Below, piece after piece: positions 57,819 through 64,000 of a DNA stretch of 64,000 nucleotides. The notes below the pieces were generated by a model, which was not told the origin of the DNA, searched no databases, and saw only the letters and a program-made list of their open reading frames with translations. The stretch's first letter is position 1, and the number at the start of each line of letters is the position of its first letter. Position numbers and translations under genes: made by a program. The stretch covers positions 310,001 to 374,000 of the forward strand of contig NZ_BBYJ01000006.1 in the NCBI RefSeq assembly GCF_001528665.1. The letters are read 5' to 3'. The DNA is from Microtetraspora malaysiensis. GTDB taxonomy: Bacteria > Actinomycetota > Actinomycetes > Streptosporangiales > Streptosporangiaceae.

Positions 57819-57820
57819 AA

Positions 57821-58543
57821 GTGAACGACGCACGACGCGAGGAGCTCTCGGCGGGCCTGGCCGCGACGGAGGCGCGCATCCGCGACGCCTGCCGTGCGGC
57901 CGGCCGGGACCCGTCCGAGATCACGCTCATCGCGGTGACCAAGACCTACCCCGCCTCCGACGTACGCCTGCTCGCCGGGCTCGGTGTGCAGGACGTCGGC
58001 GAGAACCGTGACCAGGAGGCCGCCTCCAAGGCGTCCGAATGCGCGGACCTGGGCCTCACCTGGCATTTCATCGGCCAGTTGCAGACCAACAAGGTCCGCT
58101 CGGTGGTCGCCTACGCCGACCTGGTCCACTCGGTGGACCGGGTCCGGCTGGTGGACGCGTTGAGCCGCGAGGCGGTGCGGGCGGACCGGGAGATCGGCTG
58201 CCTCATCCAGGTGTCGCTCGACCCCGCCGCGCCCACCTCGGGAGGCGTTGCGGAGCGCGGAGGGGTGGCCCCCACCGCCGTCCCCGAGCTGGCCGAGGCC
58301 GTCGCCCGGGCCGAGAACCTGCGGCTGCGCGGCGTCATGGCGGTCGCCCCGCTCGGGCAGGACCCGGGGCCCGCCTTCGCCCGCCTCGCGGAAATCGCCC
58401 GGGCGCTCCGGAACGATCACCCGGGGGCGGACGTTGTATCGGCGGGGATGAGTGGTGACCTTGACGAGGCGATCGCGAATGGTGCGACACACGTGCGTGT
58501 CGGTACGGCGTTGCTCGGCCGCAGAAAGCCCTTCGTCAGGTAA
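57821..58543 (+). CDS. yggS: YggS/YlmE family PLP-homeostasis protein
   Basis: 240 aa single-domain PLP-binding barrel related to alanine racemase but without catalytic activity. ITLIAVTKTYPASDVRLLAG holds the PLP Lys. VGENRDQEAASKASE, LTWHFIGQLQTNKVRSVV and the C-terminal MSGDLDEAIANGATHVRVGTALLG (split here as MSGDLDEAI and VRVGTALLG) are typical. It buffers PLP and amino-acid pools. The gene lies directly after ftsZ; the laccase-like ylmD/pgeF gene that usually lies between them is missing. The start is GTG at 57821. Confidence 0.94.
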   Translation: MNDARREELSAGLAATEARIRDACRAAGRDPSEITLIAVTKTYPASDVRLLAGLGVQDVGENRDQEAASKASECADLGLTWHFIGQLQTNKVRSVVAYADLVHSVDRVRLVDALSREAVRADREIGCLIQVSLDPAAPTSGGVAERGGVAPTAVPELAEAVARAENLRLRGVMAVAPLGQDPGPAFARLAEIARALRNDHPGADVVSAGMSGDLDEAIANGATHVRVGTALLGRRKPFVR

Positions 58544-58750
58544 TGTCCCCCAAGTGGACCTTGGTGTCCGCATCCAGGTAGAGGTCGATAAGCGGTCAGC
58601 TCCACGGGGGTACGGCTACCGCCCTGGCCTTCCAAAAGGGACCTAGAAGGCATGAGGGGGAGGAAGCCGGGCCGGACCGGCCGGGACTGCCAGGCAGGAC
58701 CGACCGGCGTGGTACGGCTCCCGCCCCGGTGACACGGAGGACGACGAGAG

Positions 58751-59281
58751 ATGGCCGGCGCGATGCGCAAGATGGCGGTCTACCTCGGTCTCGTGGAGGA
58801 CGACCGCTACGACGACAGGTATGTGACCGAGTACGCGAATGACGAGGACTACGCCGACGACGATTACGAGTCGGCGCGCCGCGGATTCTCCGCCGGGGGG
58901 CAGAGCGGGCAAGCGGTGTCTCAGGAGCACGACGAGGACGGTGACACGTCGATCCCGGCGCCCCGCCCCTCGACCGCGGTGCTCGAACGGCGTACGACCG
59001 ATCTGGCGCGGATCACGACCCTCCATCCCCGCACGTACAACGAGGCGCGCACGATCGGGGAGCATTACCGGGAGGGCACTCCGGTCATCATGAACCTTAC
59101 TGAGATGGTCGACAGCGACGCCAAGCGTCTTGTCGATTTCGCGGCAGGTCTCGTCTTTGGCCTACACGGAAGCATCGAACGTGTTACGAACAAGGTGTTC
59201 CTGTTGTCCCCTGCCAATGTCGAGGTGACCGCCGAGGACAAGGCCCGAATCGCGGAACGCGGCTTCTTCAACCAGAGCTAG
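58751..59281 (+). CDS. sepF: Cell division protein SepF
   Basis: 176 aa. The N-terminal amphipathic membrane-binding segment ([18 protein letters not shown]) is followed by an acidic linker. The SepF core starts at about residue 85 with [20 protein letters not shown], then [20 protein letters not shown] and [19 protein letters not shown]. In actinobacteria, which lack FtsA, SepF anchors FtsZ to the membrane through the FtsZ C-terminal peptide. ATG at 58751 has CGGAGGACGACGAGAG upstream. The 207-bp gap after yggS may hold a promoter, but I see no clear one. Confidence 0.96.
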   Translation: MAGAMRKMAVYLGLVEDDRYDDRYVTEYANDEDYADDDYESARRGFSAGGQSGQAVSQEHDEDGDTSIPAPRPSTAVLERRTTDLARITTLHPRTYNEARTIGEHYREGTPVIMNLTEMVDSDAKRLVDFAAGLVFGLHGSIERVTNKVFLLSPANVEVTAEDKARIAERGFFNQS

Positions 59282-59364
59282 AGTTCCATGTATGGACAGT
59301 GACCGGCTCAGCGGTACCCATGGGGACCGGAGACTGCGGAACAGGATGGAGGTGAGGCTCGACC

Positions 59365-59652
59365 GTGGGGATCGTCAGTGAGATCTTGGTCGCTGTACTC
59401 TCTCTTTACCTCGTTCTGCTGATCGGCAGAATGATCTTTGATACGGTGCAGCTCTTTGCCCGCTCCTGGCGGCCTTCCGGGGTCGTCCTGGTAGTGGCGG
59501 AGGTCACTTACACACTGACCGACCCGCCTCTCAAATTTCTCCGCCGTTTCATTCCGCCCCTCAGGTTGGGTACGGTGGCCTTTGACCTAAGCTTCACAGT
59601 GCTGTTCATTGTGGTCTTGGTCTTGATCCAAGTCGTGTCCGCGCTTCGTTGA
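59365..59652 (+). CDS. yggT: YggT/YlmG family membrane protein
   Basis: 95 aa with two membrane helices (ILVAVLSLYLVLLIGRMIF and the C-terminal LSFTVLFIVVLVLIQVVSAL) and the family loop TDPPLKFLRRFIPPLRLGTV. YggT/YlmG proteins sit between sepF and divIVA in many Gram-positive bacteria and in chloroplasts affect nucleoid partition; the bacterial role is unclear. GTG at 59365 has GGAGGTGAGG upstream. It is part of the sepF-yggT-divIVA row. Confidence 0.92.
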   Translation: MGIVSEILVAVLSLYLVLLIGRMIFDTVQLFARSWRPSGVVLVVAEVTYTLTDPPLKFLRRFIPPLRLGTVAFDLSFTVLFIVVLVLIQVVSALR

Positions 59653-59701
59653 TCGGGAACCGTCCCTCCGGACAGACTCCAAGCGCGCCAAGGAGACTCA
59701 C

Positions 59702-60565
59702 ATGCCGCTGACGCCCGCCGATGTGCGGAACAAGCAATTCAGTACCACCAGGCTGAGGCCTGGGTACGACGAGGAGGAGGTCGACGCCTTCCTGGACGAG
59801 GTCGAGGCGGAACTCGACCGCCTCATCCAGGAGAACGAGGAGCTTCGCGCGAAGCTGGCCGAGTGCATGCGCGGCAAGGTGCCGGGCGGCATGAACATGG
59901 CCGGAGGCATGCAGATGGCCCCCGCCCCGGTCATCGAGCCGAAGCCCGAGATGATGGTGCCGCAGCCCGAGCCCATCAAGCCTCCGGAGCCCGTCCGCCC
60001 CGAGCCCGTCCCCGTCGGCATGGGCATGCCGCCCGCCGAGGACAACATGGACACCGCGGCCCGGGTGCTCGCCCTCGCCCAGCAGACCGCCGACCAGGCG
60101 ATCGCCGACGCCCGCCGGGAGGCGGACGAGACCGTGACCCGCGCCCGGCGCGAGGCCGACGACATCCTCGGCAAGGCCCGTCGCCAGGCCGAGCAGATCA
60201 TCGGTGACGCCCGCGCCCGCGCCGAGACGCTCGAGCGTGACGCGCAGGAGCGCCACCGCCAGGCCATGGGCACCCTGGTGCAGAACCGCGACGAGCTCGA
60301 CCGCAAGGTGGAGGAGCTGCGCAGCTTCGAGCGGGAGTACCGCAGCCGCCTCAAGCTCTACCTGGAGCAGCAGCTCGCGGACCTGACCGTGTCGGGCGAG
60401 AACAGCGGCGGCTTCCCGATCGTGGGTGCACCCCCGGCCATGGCGCACGCCGTGACCCCGGGCGCCCAGCCGATGCCGGTCTCCCCGAACCCCTTCGGCC
60501 AGGAGCCTTCGCCTCACTCGGGCGCTTTCCCGACCCCCGACGGCCCCCACAACGACCGCCGGTAA
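59702..60565 (+). CDS. divIVA: Polar growth/division scaffold DivIVA (Wag31)
   Basis: 287 aa coiled-coil protein. The N-terminal membrane-binding domain is canonical (MPLTPADVRNKQFSTTRLRP, then DEEEVDAFLDEVEAELDRLI). A Met/Pro-rich linker follows (about 60-115), then a long coiled coil from about 118 to 225 (ALAQQTADQAIADARREADE and further heptads). The tail is Pro/Gly-rich. It marks hyphal tips or poles and directs new wall growth in actinomycetes. ATG at 59702 has AAGGAG 7-8 nt upstream. Downstream lies a membrane protein of unknown role. Confidence 0.97.
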   Translation: MPLTPADVRNKQFSTTRLRPGYDEEEVDAFLDEVEAELDRLIQENEELRAKLAECMRGKVPGGMNMAGGMQMAPAPVIEPKPEMMVPQPEPIKPPEPVRPEPVPVGMGMPPAEDNMDTAARVLALAQQTADQAIADARREADETVTRARREADDILGKARRQAEQIIGDARARAETLERDAQERHRQAMGTLVQNRDELDRKVEELRSFEREYRSRLKLYLEQQLADLTVSGENSGGFPIVGAPPAMAHAVTPGAQPMPVSPNPFGQEPSPHSGAFPTPDGPHNDRR

Positions 60566-60613
60566 GGCGAAGGGCCGCGTCATCCGCGCGACCCGCTTCT
60601 CGGAGTTCCCCCC

Positions 60614-61717
60614 GTGATCCTTATCAGTGCCGCTCTGGTGCTCGTCGCGATCGGCCTGCTCATCGCAGGCGTGGTCCTGGCGAAGCCGTTCCTCGTGATG
60701 TGGTCGATCGTGGTCAGCGTGCTGTCCGCGGTCTGTTTGCTGATCGGGGCGCTGCTGAGGCGCCATGAACTGTTCCCGGCCGGCGGGCGTGCCGCCGAGG
60801 AACCGGTTCCGGCTCCCCAGGGCACAGCCGCGGCCGTACCCCAGATGGCGCACGCCGGCGTCCCCGGGCATCCGGGTATGCCGGGGCAGGTCGGCCTTCC
60901 CGGGCCCGTCGGGCACCCCGCTTTCGGCGGGGCCCCGGCTCATCCGGTGGCGCACCCCATGATGGGTGTCCCGGTCGTTCCCCCCTCGGGGGCGCCGGTG
61001 CCGCATGCCTTCCCGCAGCAGCAGCGGCCGCCCGCGCGGCCCGCGATGGCGGGACGAGAGCTCGGCCCGGACGTGATCGTGCTGGTCATCCCGGGGCGGA
61101 AGCGGTTCCACCTGGCGGACTGCCGTCAGCTCCAGGGCCGCGAGGCCGAGGAGCTCACGCACGAGGAGGCGCGCGAGGAGGGCTTCACGCCCTGCACCGC
61201 CTGCGTCCCGGAGGCGGCGGCACGGGTCGCCACCGACACCGAGGAGAACGCGGGCGGAGGCGACGCGCCCGAAACGGCCGTGGCGGACGACACGTTGCCC
61301 GGCCTCACGCGGCCCGGCGACGCCGCCGGACGGAGCACGTCCGGCGGAGGCACGGCGGGCAACCCCGCGGCCACGGACGGCGCCGAGGACATCGTCCCGG
61401 CGGCCGAGAGCACGACCAAAGACGACGAGCCGGTGAACCCGGCCGAGACGACGGATCCCGGGCGCGCCGGGTCCGCCGAGCCGGCCGGCTCCACCACGGC
61501 GACGATGCCACGCTCCTTCTTCGACCCGGCCGTACGGCCGGGCGAGGCGGCCGGCGCGGCTTCGTCGGACGTCGTGATGGTCATGACGGGCACCCGTAGG
61601 TATCACCGCGCGAGCTGCCCGTTGATCAAGGCCGCCCCCGAGGGGGGACTGGAGACGATGGCCACGAGGGAGGCGGAGGACGCGGGGCTCACCCCCTGCT
61701 CCATCTGCGCCACGTAG
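60614..61717 (+). CDS. Membrane protein with two Cys/His zinc-knuckle-like modules, unknown function
   Basis: 367 aa, not a named family to me. Two N-terminal membrane helices (ISAALVLVAIGLLIAGVVLA and FLVMWSIVVSVLSAVCLLIG) lead into a Pro/Gly/His-rich linker. A first module at about 155-200 reads FHLADCRQLQGREAEELTHE then GFTPCTACVP. A second at the C-terminus reads YHRASCPLIKAAPEGGLETM then GLTPCSICAT. Each has the pattern FH-x3-C-x(about 28)-PC-x2-C, resembling the small Cys/His zinc motif found in Ada-like and nuclease-tail domains. An acidic linker separates the modules. GTG at 60614. It lies 48 bp after divIVA and ends at a strong terminator, so it is probably cotranscribed with divIVA. 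Confidence 0.8.
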   Translation: MILISAALVLVAIGLLIAGVVLAKPFLVMWSIVVSVLSAVCLLIGALLRRHELFPAGGRAAEEPVPAPQGTAAAVPQMAHAGVPGHPGMPGQVGLPGPVGHPAFGGAPAHPVAHPMMGVPVVPPSGAPVPHAFPQQQRPPARPAMAGRELGPDVIVLVIPGRKRFHLADCRQLQGREAEELTHEEAREEGFTPCTACVPEAAARVATDTEENAGGGDAPETAVADDTLPGLTRPGDAAGRSTSGGGTAGNPAATDGAEDIVPAAESTTKDDEPVNPAETTDPGRAGSAEPAGSTTATMPRSFFDPAVRPGEAAGAASSDVVMVMTGTRRYHRASCPLIKAAPEGGLETMATREAEDAGLTPCSICAT

Positions 61718-61732
61718 GCGTTCCTGATCTGA

Positions 61733-61779
61733 AACCCGGCGGCGGGGACCCGAACAGGGGTCCCCGCCGCCGGGTTTTT
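61733..61779. terminator. Strong bidirectional terminator
   Basis: A perfect 19-bp stem (61733-61751 and 61758-61776, 6-nt loop) is followed by TTTTT (61775-61779), with a short A run on the other side. It ends the divIVA-side transcript and can act on the facing ileS transcript. Confidence 0.9.
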
Positions 61780-61814
61780 CCCGTTGTCAGGATGGGCGGG
61801 TGAGATGCCCGGGC

Positions 61815-61844
61815 TGTGGGTCCCCGCCGGAGCGGGGACCCACA
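61815..61844. terminator. Second hairpin terminator near ileS stop
   Basis: A perfect 13-bp stem (61815-61827 and 61832-61844) with a 4-nt loop lies 9 bp from the ileS stop. Its stem contains GGGTCCCCGC, also present in the preceding terminator. It lacks a U tract. Confidence 0.75.
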
Positions 61845-61853
61845 GGGGCGCCG

Positions 61854-64000
61854 TCAGGCGCGGCGGAGCTGGAAGACCAGCCCGAGGTCGGCGTCCTCGT
61901 GCCGGGGCAGGCCGTCCTGGGAACCCTCGGTGAACGCGGTGGCGAGGACCTCGTCGGCGATGGCCCGGCCTCCCTCACGGAGGGCCTCGGCCAGGTCGTC
62001 GCCGCGCGCGGACCACCACAGCTCGATCCGGTCGGTGATCGCCAGCCCGGTCGACTTCCTGGCGTCCTGGACGAGGCGGATGACCTCGCGGACCAGGCCC
62101 GCCCGGCGCAGCTCGTCGGTGATCTCCAGGTCGAGCGCGACGGTCTCGCCGGTGCCGGTGTCCACCGCCCCGGTCTCCACGGCCCAGCCCGAGCGCGGCT
62201 GCTCGGTGACGATCACGTCGTCCGGCCCGAGCTCGACCGTGCCCAGCTCGCCGGCCTCGACCGTGGCGGCCGTGCCGGACCTGAGGGCCTGGGCGAGCGC
62301 GGCGGGGTCGGCGGCTCCGACCGCGGCCGCGACCAGCTTGGTCTGCGAGCCGAACCGCTTGCCGAGCGAGCGGAAGTTCGGCTTGACGGTGAACGTCACC
62401 AGATCGGCCGAGAATCCGGACATGTCCTGAAGCGTCTGCACGTTCAGCTCGTCGGCGATCAGCTCCCGCAGCTCACCGGGCAGGGCGGCCCAGCCCGGCG
62501 CGCCGATGAGCGCGCGGCCCAGCGGCTGGCGGGTCTTGACCGAAGAGGAGGCGCGGGCCGAGCGGCCGAGCTCCACCAGGCGGCGGACCAGCGCCATCTG
62601 CTCCGAGAGGGCCGGGTTGACCGCCGCCTCGTCCACTTCCGGCCACGTGGCCAGGTGGACCGACTGCGGCGCGTCCACCCCGCGCAGCACGTCCCACACG
62701 TAGTCGGTGAGGAACGGGACCATCGGGGCCATCAGCCGCGTCACGGTCTCCAGGCACTCGTACAGCGTGGCGAACGCGGCGGCCTCGCCGGACCAGAACC
62801 GGCGGCGGGAGCGCCGGACGTACCAGTTGGACAGGTCGTCCAGGAACTCCGTCAGCCGGCGGCCGGCCCGGGCGGTGTCGAACTCGTCGAGGGACGCCGT
62901 CACCTCGGCGACGGTCCGGTGCAGCTCGGCCAGCGCCCACCGGTCGATCAGCGGACGCTCCGCGTGCGGCGGGGCCTCGCCCATCATGGACGGCGACCAC
63001 GACTCGGCGTTGGCGTACAGGGCGAAGAACGACGTCGTGTTCCAGTAGGTGAGCAGGACCTTCCGGATGATCTCCTCGAGCGAGGCGTGGCCGATCCGGC
63101 GGGGCGCCCACGGTGAGCCGGAGGTCGCCATGTACCAGCGCAGGGAGTCGGCGCCGTGCCGCTCCATGAGCGGCATGGGCTGCAACACGTTGCCGAGGTG
63201 CTTGCTCATCTTGCGGCCGTCCTCGGCGAGGATCAGGCCGAGGCAGAGCACGTTCTCGTAGGAGGAGCGGCCGAAGACGAGCGTGCCCACGGCCATCATC
63301 GAGTAGAACCAGCCACGGGTCTGGTCGATGGCCTCGCAGATGAACTGCCCCGGGTAGGAGCGCTCGAAGATCTCCTTGTCGACGTGCGGCGCGCCCCACT
63401 GGGCGAACGGCATGGCGCCCGAGTCGTACCAGACGTCGATGACGTCGGGGACCCGCTTGGCCTCGGCGCCGCACTGCCCACAGGGGAAGGCGACGTCGTC
63501 CACGTAGGGGCGGTGCGGGTCGAGCGCGGACAGGTCCTGCCCGGCCAGCTCGCCGAGCTCCTCCAGGGAGCCGACGCAGGTGACGTGCGAGTCGTCCTCG
63601 GAGCAGACCCAAAGCGGCAGCGGGGTGCCCCAGTAACGGGACCGCGACAGCGCCCAGTCCACGTTGCCCCGCAGCCACTCGCCGTACCGGCCGTTCTTGA
63701 TCGTGCCGGGGAACCAGTTGGTCCGCTCGTTCTCGGCGAGCAGCTCGTCCTTGATCGAGGTGGTCCTGATGTACCAGGAGGGGAGCGCGTAGTACAGCAG
63801 CGGCGTGTGGCAGCGCCAGCAGTGCGGGTAGCTGTGCTCGAAGTGGCCGCCCCGGAACAGCAGGCCGCGCTCGCGCAGGCTGTCGGTCAGCGGCTCGTCG
63901 GCGTCCTTGAAGAACATCCCGCGGACCAGCGGCACGTCCGGGAGGAAACGCCCGTCCGGGCCGATCGGGTTGACGACCGGCATGCCGTACCGCTTGCAGA
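61854..64000 (-). CDS. ileS: Isoleucyl-tRNA synthetase, N-terminal part outside window
   Basis: At least 715 residues of the C-terminal part are visible; the frame continues past the window end. Features include the editing/CP-domain end (RGLLFRGGHFEHSYPHCWRC), a zinc-type CGQCGAEAKRVPDVIDVWYDSG (split here as CGQCGAEAKRVPDV and DVWYDSG), QTRGWFYSMM, and the class I motif KMSKH before LGN. The anticodon-binding domain follows. The C-terminus lacks the terminal zinc finger found in type 1 enzymes such as that of E. coli, so it looks like the eukaryote-like type 2 that is typically less sensitive to mupirocin. It converges on the divIVA row. Confidence 0.95.
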   Translation of the reverse strand, partial: CKRYGMPVVNPIGPDGRFLPDVPLVRGMFFKDADEPLTDSLRERGLLFRGGHFEHSYPHCWRCHTPLLYYALPSWYIRTTSIKDELLAENERTNWFPGTIKNGRYGEWLRGNVDWALSRSRYWGTPLPLWVCSEDDSHVTCVGSLEELGELAGQDLSALDPHRPYVDDVAFPCGQCGAEAKRVPDVIDVWYDSGAMPFAQWGAPHVDKEIFERSYPGQFICEAIDQTRGWFYSMMAVGTLVFGRSSYENVLCLGLILAEDGRKMSKHLGNVLQPMPLMERHGADSLRWYMATSGSPWAPRRIGHASLEEIIRKVLLTYWNTTSFFALYANAESWSPSMMGEAPPHAERPLIDRWALAELHRTVAEVTASLDEFDTARAGRRLTEFLDDLSNWYVRRSRRRFWSGEAAAFATLYECLETVTRLMAPMVPFLTDYVWDVLRGVDAPQSVHLATWPEVDEAAVNPALSEQMALVRRLVELGRSARASSSVKTRQPLGRALIGAPGWAALPGELRELIADELNVQTLQDMSGFSADLVTFTVKPNFRSLGKRFGSQTKLVAAAVGAADPAALAQALRSGTAATVEAGELGTVELGPDDVIVTEQPRSGWAVETGAVDTGTGETVALDLEITDELRRAGLVREVIRLVQDARKSTGLAITDRIELWWSARGDDLAEALREGGRAIADEVLATAFTEGSQDGLPRHEDADLGLVFQLRRA

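Overview
The window is high-GC actinobacterial chromosome. GTG and TTG starts are frequent, genes are tightly coupled, and long open frames lie antisense to real genes. Gene content and order suggest a filamentous or Streptosporangiales-like actinomycete. The main clues are a dcw cluster without ftsA or ddl, sepF-yggT-divIVA after ftsZ, an FMN-riboswitch riboflavin operon with a PnuC-type transporter, DUF3040 upstream of mraZ, and a tricorn-type protease. I cannot name a species. I see no tRNA, rRNA, insertion sequence, prophage or CRISPR array.

Region 1 (1-17400) concerns peptide handling. It holds the C-terminal part of a tricorn-like protease and two complete oligopeptide/dipeptide ABC transporter loci on the minus strand (SBP, two permeases and two ATPases each). 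A short region with a truncated ArsR-type regulator separates the two loci. A DUF2236/MpaB-type protein follows. Both transporter loci have a strong GC-rich hairpin directly after the solute-binding-protein gene.

Region 2 (17400-22600) is the riboflavin operon: FMN riboswitch, ribD, ribE, a RibM/PnuC-type transporter, ribBA, ribH and a PH-domain membrane protein. Region 3 (22650-29300) holds a DUF4031 protein, an HD hydrolase, a coxD-coxE-xdhC-mobA-like set that normally matures molybdenum hydroxylases (no hydroxylase subunits are present here), an F420-type LLM oxidoreductase and a TetR regulator. Region 4 (29369-35650) holds a DHA2-type MFS exporter divergent from the TetR gene, pepP-efp-nusB, a methyltransferase, a dinB gene with a LexA-box promoter and a DUF3040 protein.

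Region 5 (35733-61717) is cell wall and division. A minus-strand moxR-DUF58-transglutaminase operon diverges from the dcw cluster mraZ-rsmH-ftsL-ftsI-murE-murF-mraY-murD-ftsW-murG-murC-ftsQ-ftsZ, followed by yggS-sepF-yggT-divIVA and an unnamed membrane protein with two Cys/His modules. mraZ has four GTGG boxes phased at 10 bp over its promoter. The laccase-like gene usually found between ftsZ and yggS is absent. The window ends with the C-terminal part of a converging ileS, separated by two strong hairpin terminators.

The most unusual observation is a recurring junction layout. At several intergenic gaps a very short frame starts on the upstream gene's stop codon (ATGA or GTGA) and ends on or within a few bases of the next gene's start. 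Examples are oppB2/oppC2, ribBA/ribH, DUF58/transglutaminase, ftsW/murG, murG/murC, murC/ftsQ and ftsZ/yggS. This could chain translation by termination-reinitiation, or it could be a by-product of GC-rich sequence; a genome-wide count would decide.
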